In this document: positions 25,126-35,113 of the stretch, in pieces | Numbering within the stretch: position 1 is the stretch's first letter | Layout: each line of letters begins with the position of its first letter | NCBI GenBank assembly: GCA_022360315.1 | Contig: JAKSDA010000487.1 | Location: 1 to 64,000 of the forward strand | DNA length: 64,000 bases | Direction of reading: 5' to 3' | Source: Pseudomonadota bacterium | Lineage (GTDB): Bacteria; Myxococcota_A; Polyangia; Haliangiales; Haliangiaceae | Notes under the pieces: model-generated | What the model was told of the DNA's origin: nothing | Database searches by the model: none | Seen by the model: only the letters and a program-made list of their open reading frames with translations | Translations under genes and position numbers: made by a program

Positions 25126-27255
25126 ATGAAAAAGGTATTCTTATTATCGCTGTTCTATTTCGCCATCGTCGGTTGTTTTGGCAGTTCGCCAGGCGGTGGC
25201 AACAACACCGACGATCCGGCCTGTCAGCTCAAACAGCTGACTGAAAAGAAACCGGGCTACCCTTATGATCTCCAGACCTACCCACAGGTGCTCGAGGTTT
25301 TGACAGCGGATTGCTCGGGTGGTGCTTGCCACGATCCGGGGGTACGTTCATTCACGGTCTTTCCCGACGCCGAGCAAGGGAATTGCAATTATAATAAGAC
25401 GTTTAATTCCTTCGCAGATTTTGTCGACTTCAACAGCGCCGAACAGAGTGTGATTCTACTCAAGGTCAGCTCGGAGGCGGAGAATCATCCACTGCGATAT
25501 CAGGCTGGCGATACCAAGCTCGACACGTTGCGCGGGTATGTCACCGACGCCGTGCAGACCTGTCAAAACGACAGCTGCAACACCACGACTCCTGGCTCGG
25601 CTCAGAGCACCTTCGACTACGCAGTATTTCAGGCACAGATTCAGCCCATCCTCGACAATACTGGCGGCGGGGTCGGCTGCAGCAGCACCTCGACTGGCTG
25701 TCACGGCGCCTCGGGTGGAGTCTCGGGCTTTGTTCTCAACCGCGAACCGGCCCGGGACAGCACCGAGATGGAGGACAATTTCCGCGAAGTGCAAGAGGAG
25801 GTCGATTTTGCTGGGACAGATCAGCGCGATATCATCAACAAGGGAAGCGACAACCACGCGGGATTTTCTTTTTCGGCGGCTGAAGTTCAGACCATTCGCG
25901 ATTGGATCGAGGCAGCTGACAGCGTCACTCCAGGCGGCGATCCACCCGGCTGTGCACCACTCGACGGCTTCAGCGTTGCGGTGTTCCGCGACGAGATCAT
26001 GCCCATCCTCAACGGTGACGTCGATCTCAATGACCGCAATCGTCGCATCACTGGATGTACGTCGCCTGCCTGCCACGGCAATAGCAATCGCGGTCCGGGC
26101 ACGCTCAAGCTGGTCGCCAGCGACGAGGCGCAGACCAACCTGCAGAACCTGGTCTGCTTCGTCGATCTGCACAATCCGTCGGCTTCGCAGATCCTGGCCT
26201 GCCCGCTAGACGATGGGCGATGCGTATTCGGCAGACATCCCGGCCAGGAGATATTCTTTGGCGGTTCCGATCTCAACTATCAGCGGGTACTGAGCTATCT
26301 CTATGGTGCTCGCGCCAATGCCTCACCACTTGATTTCGCATTTTTCGTTCGCCGTATCAATCCGATTTTCGACGACGTTAACGCCGTCGAGGGCGGGGCG
26401 CAGGGTCGGACCTGCGCCGAGACCCAGGCCTGCCACGGCGTACAGGTCGCCGGTGCTGCAGCGCCCAATGGATCGAACTTTCCGATCATTCCCAACGCGG
26501 CCGATGTCGCTCGACTCACCGAGAATTATTTATCCGCGGCCAACTTTGTCAGCTTTTTGTCGCCAGATCAGAGTTCACTATTTCTCTATCCGACCAACGA
26601 GATTGCCAGTCTGGATAATCCTCTGGCCACCGGGCTCGACCATCCGGGCGGTGAGGATTTCGCGGTCGATTCGGCCCAGGCGCAGGCCATCCTGGCCTGG
26701 GCCGCCGGGCTGCGGACCAGTGCCGAGGGCTTTCAGACCAACTGGCTGGTGGCGGGGGATTTCGCAGCCTCGGATCTCAATGATCGGCCAATCATCGACG
26801 AAACCACGATGACGCCGCGCATTCTTGATTCGGCGTTTGGAGCTCAATTTAACGCCGGACAGTGGGACGGTCTATTCGGCGCACAGAAAGCGGTGGATCT
26901 CCACGAGGTCTTCCCGCGTGCGGTCAGCAACGGCCGCATCGGCTACGCGGTGGCCTATGTCCTCAACACGACCCCGGTCGCGATAGAAGCCGAGATCCAG
27001 GTGACGTCGCCCAATGCGATCAAGGTGTACGCAGGCGCGGGATCGAGCCAATCACAGGACGGCAACGTCAATGTGAGCGTGACTCTGCCGCCGTTCGCGC
27101 AGGACAAAAAGATGACCCGAATCGCGATCAAACTATTTCAGCGCGCCGACGATAACGGCTTCGAGTTCACGGCCCGGTTTATCGATTCGCGCAACGTCAA
27201 CAATTCGCTGAACGACGAGCTGGTAATCAAGCTGAGCCCAGAAGGAGGCATCTGA
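25126..27255 (+). CDS. Lipoprotein with four cytochrome-c-like modules (CX4-6CH motifs)
   Basis: 709 residues. A lipoprotein signal peptide (MKKVFLLSLFYFAIVGCFGS) puts it on the outer membrane or in the periplasm. Four similar modules of about 130 residues follow, each with a Cys...Cys-His pair: CSGGACH at 64, CSSTSTGCH at 185, CTSPACH at 311 and CAETQACH at 430. Each has a downstream His-containing segment before a helix (HPLRYQAG, HAGFSFSAAEVQTIRDWI, HPGQEIFF, HPGGEDF). The spacing is CX4CH, CX6CH, CX4CH and CX5CH, never CXXCH. The C-terminal ~190 residues are a beta-rich domain without Cys. The pattern resembles c-type heme modules with an axial His, but heme attachment is unproven. It is followed 2 bases later by a di-heme partner. 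Confidence 0.75.
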   Translation: MKKVFLLSLFYFAIVGCFGSSPGGGNNTDDPACQLKQLTEKKPGYPYDLQTYPQVLEVLTADCSGGACHDPGVRSFTVFPDAEQGNCNYNKTFNSFADFVDFNSAEQSVILLKVSSEAENHPLRYQAGDTKLDTLRGYVTDAVQTCQNDSCNTTTPGSAQSTFDYAVFQAQIQPILDNTGGGVGCSSTSTGCHGASGGVSGFVLNREPARDSTEMEDNFREVQEEVDFAGTDQRDIINKGSDNHAGFSFSAAEVQTIRDWIEAADSVTPGGDPPGCAPLDGFSVAVFRDEIMPILNGDVDLNDRNRRITGCTSPACHGNSNRGPGTLKLVASDEAQTNLQNLVCFVDLHNPSASQILACPLDDGRCVFGRHPGQEIFFGGSDLNYQRVLSYLYGARANASPLDFAFFVRRINPIFDDVNAVEGGAQGRTCAETQACHGVQVAGAAAPNGSNFPIIPNAADVARLTENYLSAANFVSFLSPDQSSLFLYPTNEIASLDNPLATGLDHPGGEDFAVDSAQAQAILAWAAGLRTSAEGFQTNWLVAGDFAASDLNDRPIIDETTMTPRILDSAFGAQFNAGQWDGLFGAQKAVDLHEVFPRAVSNGRIGYAVAYVLNTTPVAIEAEIQVTSPNAIKVYAGAGSSQSQDGNVNVSVTLPPFAQDKKMTRIAIKLFQRADDNGFEFTARFIDSRNVNNSLNDELVIKLSPEGGI

Positions 27256-27257
27256 TC

Positions 27258-30158
27258 ATGGCAAAACGGCTTTTCCTGCCAATTCTATGCTCGGCATTCA
27301 TCGCGTTTGCCTGTGGCTGCGCCGATCTCGGCGGCGATGGCAGTAACGGCGATCAAGGTGGCGGTACCACGCCCAGTGGGGATACCCCGCCGGATCAGCC
27401 GACCCCTCCGGGTACGTCCACCTACAAACGCGGCTCGCTCGCGCCGGAATTCCAGCTCACTCCATCTGCCGAGTTTGGCCGTCTGGTCATCTTCGGTGTC
27501 GCTATGAACAATGCCGACTTCACCACGCCCAATACGCTGGTATCGGCGCAGCAAAAACTCGATCAGCTGGGCCAGCAGATCGGCTTGGAGCGCGGTGAAA
27601 CACCGCTCGATCTCATCCCTTTTGACAGCGAAAATCGAGCCTCGCAGATCCCATTCCGGGGCAATCCATCGGACGTCGCGTTTGTCGACATCGCCGGTCA
27701 AACCAAGTTGTACATCCCGCTCGGTGGCGATCTGATGACGCCGGGTAACGAGATTGCAGTGGCCACGCTGGGCCAGACCGCAGCTCGCCGTATCGCGGTA
27801 GGAGTTCGGCCCCAGCGACTCGCCGTGCATCCCGACGGGCTGGTCTTTGTGTGCAATCAGTTTTCGAACTACATCTCGATCATCGACGCGCGAACCGACG
27901 ATCTCTTGCGCAATAACAGTGGTGAGCCGATCGAGATCGCGACCGAGTTCTACTGTGCCGACATCTTGCTGACCGACCGCAACGCGGGTCGGCCCGATCG
28001 AGACGAGCAAGAGCTCTATGTGGCCAACAACTGGCGCGGCACCGTACTGCGCTACAGCATCGACCTGGTCCGCGACGCGGTAAGCAATCAGGTCGTCGAC
28101 ATCACGATCAATCGCAAGTCGAACGACCCGGCCAACACGCCGACCAAAGAGATCACCGGGGTAGGTGCCAACCCGTATCGACTATCGCTCAGCGAGGACA
28201 AGAGCCATCTATATGTGGCCAACAACCGCGGTGGCGAGCTGGCCCGGGTGCGTTTGTCCGACGACACTGCAGTGGCGCGCATCGCGCTCAACGCTCCGTC
28301 CATCGATGCCGTGCACATTGGCGACCGGGTGTTCGTGCCTACCACCATGCCCGATCGCGGTTTGCCATCAGACGACGAGCTCGCCTTGCCGGCCGAGGTA
28401 CTGGCCGATCCGGCTCGGGTCACTGGACTCGACAGTCAGACTCACGTGGCTCATCCCGGGGCACTGTTCGACAAGACGCGCAGCTATAACTTCGAGGACA
28501 TTCGCAATGGCCTCTTCGATCTCGAGTTCACACTATCTGGCCAGGCGGTGTATTTCACCGACGACGTATCATCCGAGCCGCGCTTCGTGCAGCAACAAAA
28601 AGTGCTGAGCGGGGCTATTCCCCAGGCCATTGTGCGCAATCGGGCCGGAAATCGCATTTATCTGGCCCATTCGGGTTCGGATCTCGTGCAGGAATTGCGG
28701 GTCGATCGCAACGGTGCGTTCCGGGTTCGCGCTCTGAATGGGCGCAGCGTCGCGACCAGCGAAAGGCCGTTCGCCCTGGCCGTCAACGAGGACCGCAACG
28801 AGCTTTACGTGGCGACCTGGGGTGGCGAGGTCGTCGAGGTCTTCGACCTGAACAATCTGTCCTTGCGCCAGCGCATCAACCTGGGCTACGCTCAGCCGGT
28901 TTATCCGGCCACCAATATCGAGCGCGGCGAGTATTTCTTCTACAACGCCGACTGGTCGAATAACGGCCGCAAGTCGTGTGCCACGTGTCACCTCGACGAA
29001 CTTCTGGTCGACGGCGTGGGATACGCCAACGGTGCCACTGCGCCCACCGCGTACCACCAGGTCAAGGCCAACTTTAATCAAATGACGACCAGCTCATATT
29101 TCTGGAACGGATCGTTCAACAACGGCAGCTACGCATCACTGGCTTTTGCCGCACAGACCCGCACCAACTGCGAGCTGATCTTGAACGGCTTCATCGAGGG
29201 CCCAGGCTCGAATCCGGCCACCCGGGTCGGCGATCCCAACAACCGGGTCACCTCGGCCGACGATCCTCTGTGCCGGCCGGTATTCAGTTCGCGCAATCAG
29301 ATCTTGCCCGATAACTTCGATCAGATCGCAGCGGTTATCGCCGATCAGAAGCAGATTGCAGCCCAGCTGATCCAAGCCGAAACCGGGTTTACCAGGGAAG
29401 AAGTGTCGCGATTCAGCGACTTCTACACCCTGTCCGAACTGCGCCTGCCGCCCAACCCGCTCAAGTTCATGAAAGAGAACGGCATGCTGTCATTGGGGGA
29501 CGCGGGCAAGATCGACCAGGGGCAGACCCTGTTCACCAGCCAGGGCTGCGCCAATTGCCACGATCCCAACAATCAACGCCATCCCTTTGCCGATGGCAAA
29601 AACCACGGTGCCGGTGCCAATTGGGTGAGCGAATTCATCAATATCTACCAAAATGATCCGCTCATTCAACAGATCGGTGGACTGCCAGACCAGCTGGTCC
29701 AGGCGGTGGCCGAAGCGGGCTCGCAGACCGAGCCGAACATCCATCTGAACATCGATTTCTTTGTCCCATTCGTCATGGACAGCGAACACGCATTGCGTTT
29801 CGATGACCCGCTTCAGGTGCGGGGAAACCGCCAGCTAGAAGCCGAACGGCTCGATCTGCTCATCCGCATCAACCTGGGCGATCCGGACCGCGGCTTCGTG
29901 CCCGGCAATGTCACCGGGCGACCGTCGGTCAACACACCATCGCTGCGCGGCGCCTGGTGGCTGGTCAACTATCTCCGCCACGGTCACGCGCGCAGCATCG
30001 AAGAGTCCATCCTCGGCCCCGGACATCCGGCCCTGCGCGAAGGCGAAAAGGGTTATGCCGTCAATTCCATCGGACAATTCGATGTGCACGGCCAAACATC
30101 GACCTTGAGTGCAGACCAGGTAGAGGCATTGCGCCTCTATGTTGAGACCATCGAATGA
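27258..30158 (+). CDS. Beta-propeller/MauG-like di-heme lipoprotein
   Basis: 966 residues. The signal peptide MAKRLFLPILCSAFIAFACG is followed by a Gly/Thr/Pro-rich linker, as in a lipoprotein. Residues ~60-540 contain YVTN-like propeller blades (AVHPDGLVFVCNQFSNYISI, LYVANNWRGTVLRY, HLYVANNRGGELARVRL, LYVATWGGEVVEVFDLNNLS). The C-terminal part holds two canonical heme motifs, CATCH at about 574 and CANCH at about 764, with features of the di-heme peroxidase/MauG family (VNTPSLRGAWWLVNYLRHGHA). It is co-transcribed with the preceding four-module lipoprotein. Together they look like a surface or periplasmic electron-transfer pair. Oxidation of a protein or small molecule is an inference. Confidence 0.85.
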   Translation: MAKRLFLPILCSAFIAFACGCADLGGDGSNGDQGGGTTPSGDTPPDQPTPPGTSTYKRGSLAPEFQLTPSAEFGRLVIFGVAMNNADFTTPNTLVSAQQKLDQLGQQIGLERGETPLDLIPFDSENRASQIPFRGNPSDVAFVDIAGQTKLYIPLGGDLMTPGNEIAVATLGQTAARRIAVGVRPQRLAVHPDGLVFVCNQFSNYISIIDARTDDLLRNNSGEPIEIATEFYCADILLTDRNAGRPDRDEQELYVANNWRGTVLRYSIDLVRDAVSNQVVDITINRKSNDPANTPTKEITGVGANPYRLSLSEDKSHLYVANNRGGELARVRLSDDTAVARIALNAPSIDAVHIGDRVFVPTTMPDRGLPSDDELALPAEVLADPARVTGLDSQTHVAHPGALFDKTRSYNFEDIRNGLFDLEFTLSGQAVYFTDDVSSEPRFVQQQKVLSGAIPQAIVRNRAGNRIYLAHSGSDLVQELRVDRNGAFRVRALNGRSVATSERPFALAVNEDRNELYVATWGGEVVEVFDLNNLSLRQRINLGYAQPVYPATNIERGEYFFYNADWSNNGRKSCATCHLDELLVDGVGYANGATAPTAYHQVKANFNQMTTSSYFWNGSFNNGSYASLAFAAQTRTNCELILNGFIEGPGSNPATRVGDPNNRVTSADDPLCRPVFSSRNQILPDNFDQIAAVIADQKQIAAQLIQAETGFTREEVSRFSDFYTLSELRLPPNPLKFMKENGMLSLGDAGKIDQGQTLFTSQGCANCHDPNNQRHPFADGKNHGAGANWVSEFINIYQNDPLIQQIGGLPDQLVQAVAEAGSQTEPNIHLNIDFFVPFVMDSEHALRFDDPLQVRGNRQLEAERLDLLIRINLGDPDRGFVPGNVTGRPSVNTPSLRGAWWLVNYLRHGHARSIEESILGPGHPALREGEKGYAVNSIGQFDVHGQTSTLSADQVEALRLYVETIE

Positions 30159-30204
30159 ATTCGGCTCTCCATTTGCACTGCTACAAAATCGAGGAAATCA
30201 CGAC

Positions 30205-31743
30205 ATGCATTGGTGGATCAACATCCTATTCGCCTGGGCGGCGACACTCATATTCACCTCATCGGCTCTGGCGGAACGGGTATGGACCGTGCGGCCAGTA
30301 ACCCTCCGAGAGGAGCCCAATGGGCTTGCCCCGAGTGTAGTACGAGTCAAGCGGAATCGGGCGCTCCGGATCGTCGACCGCGACGGCCGCTGGCTCAGGG
30401 TCCGGTACCGCGGCAAAACAGGCTGGGTAGCGCAGGTCAATGTGCGCCGACGCCGGGGCAACAAATCGGTCGAATCGAGCCCGGAGCGATCGCGCTCGGC
30501 CGTGCTGATCGACGTATCCGGCGGCGATAGCGGCAACGACATGGACATCGACAGACGCGTTGAAAGCGGCGACCGTGATGACAGCGATGAGCGCAGCGAT
30601 GGCGATGACCGCGAGCTTGCCTCGCACCAGCACCGGGCTGCTTCGGCAGATACCAGTGTTGAAGACCACGGCACGGATGGTGAGGGAAGGGACGGCCGAT
30701 TGTGTACTCGGTCGTCCTGGTGCGGCAAAATCAGCCGGGGCGGGATGCGTCTGGTCGTCGATACCGAGCTGGTGCAGGCGTTCGAGCGGCCCGGGGCGGG
30801 CGAAAAAGTGGTCTTTACGGTCGAGAAAAACCAGCAACTCACCGTGATGGGTCGCAACAAATCAGGCTGGTTTTTGGTCGAGGCGCCGGGTGGTAAAGTC
30901 GGCTGGATCCACACCAGTGCAGTACGTGACAAGGGCAAGTTCGTGCGTGCAATCACGCCGGCCGATCAACTCACAAGAAAAGAGGCTCGGTCGGCGGCCA
31001 AAGAACCTCGAACATCGAAGAAGCGCGGCCGGTTTTTGGCCAAGGTGTCCATCGGGATCGGCTTTGCCGCGACCGGGAGCAATTTGCGCGGCAGTGCAGC
31101 CGAGTCCGGCTATCTGGCCACAGCGCAGTCATTGGCTGCCCGGGTCGCTGGCGGGGCCAGCTTCCGCGTGGCTGGAAAGTTGTACATGGGTATCGACGCC
31201 GGCTACTCGGTGCTCACAGTTGGCTCTGGCATCCGGTACAAGACCGCCTCGAACGAGGTATCGGACATCGGTTTTATCGGACACCGGACTCAGGCCAGCG
31301 CCAAGCTCGGCTATGTGAGTCGCCACGGGGCGTTTGTTCGTGTGGGCTATCATTTCGAGACTCTGAACCTCGACAATGCCGACAATGCGGCCGAGCTGCC
31401 GCGCGAACAGTTGCAGAGTCCGCTTGTCGGCATCGAGTTCTGGCTACCTGAACTCGTCGGGTCGCTATCGGCTGCGATTTGCGGTGAACTCATGCTGGGC
31501 ACCAGCATCGACCAGAGCGAGGGCAAGGAGGACGGTGCCGAAGTCGATTCGGCATGGGCATTGGGCGCCCGTCTCGACGTTTCTTATCCAGTGACGTCCT
31601 ATTTGTCCCTGGACGCCGTTTATCGGTATGGCCTGACCCGTGCCAAATGGAACGGGACGTCCAACCGCGACTTGGCGGTCACAGACGCCTCGCGGACCGA
31701 TCAGGCCCATCTCGTCACTGTGGGTATGGGAGCGTATTTCTAG
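30205..31743 (+). CDS. SH3-domain outer-membrane beta-barrel protein
   Basis: 512 residues from ATG 30205, preceded by GAGGAAA. A Sec signal peptide ends at SSALAERV. Two bacterial SH3 (SH3b) domains are visible: VRPVTLREEPNGLAPSVVRV with WLRVRYRGKTGWVAQVNV, and LVQAFERPGAGEKVVFTVEK with WFLVEAPGGKVGWIHTSAV. A Ser/Asp/Arg-rich linker lies between them. From ~300 on, amphipathic strands alternate and the protein ends VTVGMGAYF with a C-terminal Phe, the outer-membrane barrel signature. It is the third gene of the cytochrome-like operon and may anchor or dock that complex to peptidoglycan and the outer membrane. The longer frame from 30139 lacks a signal peptide. Confidence 0.75.
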   Translation: MHWWINILFAWAATLIFTSSALAERVWTVRPVTLREEPNGLAPSVVRVKRNRALRIVDRDGRWLRVRYRGKTGWVAQVNVRRRRGNKSVESSPERSRSAVLIDVSGGDSGNDMDIDRRVESGDRDDSDERSDGDDRELASHQHRAASADTSVEDHGTDGEGRDGRLCTRSSWCGKISRGGMRLVVDTELVQAFERPGAGEKVVFTVEKNQQLTVMGRNKSGWFLVEAPGGKVGWIHTSAVRDKGKFVRAITPADQLTRKEARSAAKEPRTSKKRGRFLAKVSIGIGFAATGSNLRGSAAESGYLATAQSLAARVAGGASFRVAGKLYMGIDAGYSVLTVGSGIRYKTASNEVSDIGFIGHRTQASAKLGYVSRHGAFVRVGYHFETLNLDNADNAAELPREQLQSPLVGIEFWLPELVGSLSAAICGELMLGTSIDQSEGKEDGAEVDSAWALGARLDVSYPVTSYLSLDAVYRYGLTRAKWNGTSNRDLAVTDASRTDQAHLVTVGMGAYF

Positions 31744-31757
31744 CGAGGCTCCGCCTC
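31744..31757 (+). terminator. Short GC hairpin after the barrel gene
   Basis: GCGAGGC-TCC-GCCTCG immediately after the stop. It is weak, with no U-run. Confidence 0.3.
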
Positions 31758-31841
31758 GAACGTCTCGCTTCTCGTACAGAAACTGTGGGTTCTGGACCGG
31801 CGCCACGGGAGTGATAGCGGGCGATTTCATTCCCCTTGATA

Positions 31842-34541
31842 TCAGTTTGCGTTGGGGCGGACGACGAAGAGGCCGCGATCCATGTCGCTGATGATAATCA
31901 CGCCGCTGTCGAAGAATGGATAATTGCCCCATGCCCCGCTAAAGAAAGTCTGGCCACATCGATCGTTGAAGCCGCCGCCGCTGTCCGGATGGTGCAGCGC
32001 TCCCATACTCTGCTGAGACGGAAGCTCCGACGAGTCCGAGCTACACCGACTGGACATGCGCATGGCAGACATGGACTCGGGAGCGACTGGATCGTCGTCC
32101 GCATCATCATCGGGATAGCTGTCGAAAAAAGACAGCTCGGAGAGATTCGCGTTGGCAATATCGCTGATGTCGACAATGCGCAGGCCGCTGGTGTAGTTGG
32201 CCTGGTATGCGCGGTTCCCCTTGATAAACGTGTTGTGGCCGATTGCGTCGCGCGGGTTGTCAAAGACACCAATCATCTTTGGATTGTCCAGATCCCTCAC
32301 GTCCCAGATGAACGTGCGCGTGGCGGTCACTATGTCGCCCTCGTCTAACTCGTCGTTGAGCAAGAAATAGGCGTGATCTTCGGTGAGCCACCCCTGGTGG
32401 GAATAGCCTGACCCCTCATACGTGGCCCGGGCGATCTGAATCGGGTTGGACTTGTCGGTTACGTCGGCAAAGCCCAAATAGTCGAGTTTGTCTCCCGTGA
32501 TCTGACCATCCGAGGTCACGCAGATCTCTTTGCCACCCTGGTAGTCAGGGTCTGGACCGCGGTAGACCACGCACTGAGCATCGTGGATGTACACATCAGT
32601 TGGATAAGCATCACTGGGCTCCTGGCCCGGAGGAACGCCGCCAGCAAAGCACCCGACAAATTGCGGCTCGGTCGGAGTGTTGATGTCGATCATCAAAAGA
32701 CCGCCAAAACACAGATTCTCATACTCTCCCCGGGTCGCTCCAACCGCATAGGCAAAGCCGGTGCCCTCGTTGATGACAATATTGTGAGCGTTGCCAAAGC
32801 CCGCGAAATGAGCGGTTTCGCCAAAGCCTCGCGGGCTGGTCACACCGCGCAGCTGGGTGAGGTCGAAGACCTGCATGCCGTGGCCATTGGCTTCGCTGAC
32901 GATGAAGGCATGATCCTTGAATACCTTGATGTCCCGCCACCCACTCGGATCGGTGTGGGTCGGCAACATGCCCAGGTATTGCGGTGCTGTCGGTGTGCTG
33001 ATATCAACAAATGCGGTTCCCTCCGACGTGCCGACAAGTGCATATTCTTTGCCAGATTCCGTATCAGTCCAGCCCCATATATCGTTGCCCGCACCACCCG
33101 GCGCACCCAGTGCGGCCAGTGATAGATGGGACAACAATGTGATCCCACTGACGTCCGGCGCGACAACCTCACCCTTCTGCTCAAAACTGCGCTCGAGTCT
33201 GACACTCTTGATCGACACCTTCAGATCTCGTTCCCCCGGAGTTGCGTCAGGCGCGGCGCCGAAAAATACGGTTGTTTCTTCCTCGTCACCACGTATGACC
33301 AGGGGCTCTGAATTCACTCCCTCGCCGCCGTCCAAAGTCACGTTGATATCCGCAGCAAGGCCGGCCAACCGCCTGATCTTGACCCGGACCGACTCCTGAA
33401 ACCCCTGCGCCATCAGCGTTGGAAATGCCCGGGGACGGGCCACGGCCAGGGCTGGCTCTGCAGCTTCCATGGTGTAGGTCATATTCAACCCCCAGGAGTT
33501 GAGCACGCCGCTTCCAAAGGGTGCCCGGTCTTCGACATGCAAGATCCACTTGCCCGCCAGCGACTCTCCATACGTAAACTCGAGCGGCTCAAGGGGCCGA
33601 TAATGGGTCTCGGTGTACGCGGGGTCTTCACTGACGCTGGGACCGAACCCCACATCGTCCTGGATGTCCTTTGCAGCGCTGTCTGCAAGGGTCAGCTTGA
33701 TGTTGTCCAGACCACTAAACGGCTGCTCCACGAGTTGATATACTTTGCCGCCGCTGTCGTGCTTGGGCCACGGGTCGTTGCCGAGATCCCCCAGTAGCGC
33801 GCCGACAGGAACGTGCTCCAGTGACACTGCTAGGTCGTATACGACTGTATGATCGATGTCCAATACGACCTCGATCTCGGCCACATGACCGGCATCGACG
33901 ATCATGATGGCATCGGTGATCAGACCCAGTTCGGGGATCGGTTTGGCCGGGATACGACGATACTGCTTGGTGAGCATCTCCCGCGGCGGAACCATGACTG
34001 TGTCGAGCACATGGATAACGCCGTTGGAGGCGGGGATCTCCTGCTCGATAATCCTGGCCATGCCGTTGAGAACCACGGTATCCCCCTCCACGGCAATTGC
34101 CAGTTCACCGCCGTGCATGGAGTCGACCGCCGTCATGCCGCTCAGTTCATCGGCAGTGAGCTCGCCACTCGCCATGTGATACCGCATTCGGTCTTCGAGA
34201 TCTGGAAACGCGAGCAACTGTACTCTGGTGATGCCGCGCGCGATTAGAACTTCCTCGAATGCCGCATTGGTCGGAGCAAATACCGTGACGTTGTCGTCTC
34301 CGTCGAGCGAGGCCAGCAGATCTGCCTGGGTCAGAGCCAGCTTGAGAGTGTCGAAACGGTCATCCTCGGCGAGGATCTCGGCGATGGTGCCCGGTTCATC
34401 TTCGTCGTCTCCGCCACAGCCAGGCAGAAAGGTCGCCAGCCACAGCGCTCCTACAAGCGCGGTGAGAAGTTTTGTCGTTGCGATGCGAGGTTTTGGGGGA
34501 CGTTTGCGCGATCGTTTATGGTACCTGGTTGCAGCGTTCAT
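31842..34541 (-). CDS. Surface protein: fasciclin + P-domain + choice-of-anchor-B/LVIVD
   Basis: About 899 residues from ATG 34541. A signal/lipobox region (ALWLATFLPGCGG) is followed by a fasciclin domain (~55-180: ALTQADLLASLDGDDNVTVF, APTNAAFEEVL, NGVIHVLDTVMVPP). A proprotein-convertase P-like domain follows (~210-400: LAVSLEHVPVGALL, SLAGKWILHVEDRAPFGSGV, LNSWGLNM). The last ~450 residues are LVIVD-type beta-propeller repeats of the choice-of-anchor-B family (FVDISTPTAPQYLGMLPTHT, IWDVRDLDNPKMIGVFD, GLRIVDISDIAN). It is likely an adhesive or secreted surface lipoprotein. The shadow frames on the other strand are disregarded. It converges with the barrel gene. Confidence 0.85.
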   Translation of the reverse strand: MNAATRYHKRSRKRPPKPRIATTKLLTALVGALWLATFLPGCGGDDEDEPGTIAEILAEDDRFDTLKLALTQADLLASLDGDDNVTVFAPTNAAFEEVLIARGITRVQLLAFPDLEDRMRYHMASGELTADELSGMTAVDSMHGGELAIAVEGDTVVLNGMARIIEQEIPASNGVIHVLDTVMVPPREMLTKQYRRIPAKPIPELGLITDAIMIVDAGHVAEIEVVLDIDHTVVYDLAVSLEHVPVGALLGDLGNDPWPKHDSGGKVYQLVEQPFSGLDNIKLTLADSAAKDIQDDVGFGPSVSEDPAYTETHYRPLEPLEFTYGESLAGKWILHVEDRAPFGSGVLNSWGLNMTYTMEAAEPALAVARPRAFPTLMAQGFQESVRVKIRRLAGLAADINVTLDGGEGVNSEPLVIRGDEEETTVFFGAAPDATPGERDLKVSIKSVRLERSFEQKGEVVAPDVSGITLLSHLSLAALGAPGGAGNDIWGWTDTESGKEYALVGTSEGTAFVDISTPTAPQYLGMLPTHTDPSGWRDIKVFKDHAFIVSEANGHGMQVFDLTQLRGVTSPRGFGETAHFAGFGNAHNIVINEGTGFAYAVGATRGEYENLCFGGLLMIDINTPTEPQFVGCFAGGVPPGQEPSDAYPTDVYIHDAQCVVYRGPDPDYQGGKEICVTSDGQITGDKLDYLGFADVTDKSNPIQIARATYEGSGYSHQGWLTEDHAYFLLNDELDEGDIVTATRTFIWDVRDLDNPKMIGVFDNPRDAIGHNTFIKGNRAYQANYTSGLRIVDISDIANANLSELSFFDSYPDDDADDDPVAPESMSAMRMSSRCSSDSSELPSQQSMGALHHPDSGGGFNDRCGQTFFSGAWGNYPFFDSGVIIISDMDRGLFVVRPNAN

Positions 34542-35113
34542 CAGTGCCTCTTTCCTCTTGATCCCAAAACCGTACGACTCGACGGGGGTCAAGCGCCGCG
34601 ACATACGGAGTATTCAAATTTGCAACGAGCGAATGGCATCCTGTCATGGCCAGTGCATAAAGAATCTGCCGATGAGTCTTGTGATGCAATCTGTCACATT
34701 GCGAGAGAAAGTCCATTACAACCGCTTACAGCATTGAGCGTGTCCCGGCCAGAAGTCATGCAAATGGCCAGCACCAAAGGTCTCCAGAGTTTCGACACAA
34801 TGGAGTCGCACTGTGTTGCACGCTCCGCGAAATCCACAGGCACAGCTGGCTCGACCAAATTCTGCAGCCACACTGGTTCGCGGATACGGCGCTGGTGAAG
34901 GCGCCTGCGACAGTGCGACGATGTCGCGGTGTCACATCTGGCTAAGAGCCGGTCCAAAAACTCTCCGCGTCGCCAGAGCAGCGATCCATCACCGCCAGCG
35001 GTTTTGCTCGTCGGTCAAATACACCCAGTATTCTCCACTCCTCGCGTACCCACTGGCGGCGCGCCTCGCCGCTCTGGCTCGGTCCGAGGTTTTTGGACCG
35101 GCTCTAATCCAGG
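34542..35113. other. Intergenic stretch with a MITE; otherwise no gene seen
   Basis: About 570 bases. The MITE copy occupies 34946-35104, ending 9 bases before the helicase stop. The rest is lower in GC, with only short shadow frames. The promoter of the surface-protein gene is probably at the left end. Confidence 0.55.
34946..35104. mobile_element. 159-bp MITE, copy 1, with TAA target duplication
   Basis: Terminal inverted repeats share the first 16 bases, GAGCCGGTCCAAAAAC at each end, with further imperfect pairing inward (CCAGAGC and CCGCCAG blocks), so the element is near-palindromic. It is flanked by TAA at 34943-34945 and 35105-35107. A second copy of the same length and orientation lies at 54234-54392, with about 7 differences in 159. 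It has no coding capacity. The 3-bp T-N-A target duplication and GAG-type ends resemble IS5-family elements, so it is probably mobilised in trans. Confidence 0.85.
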
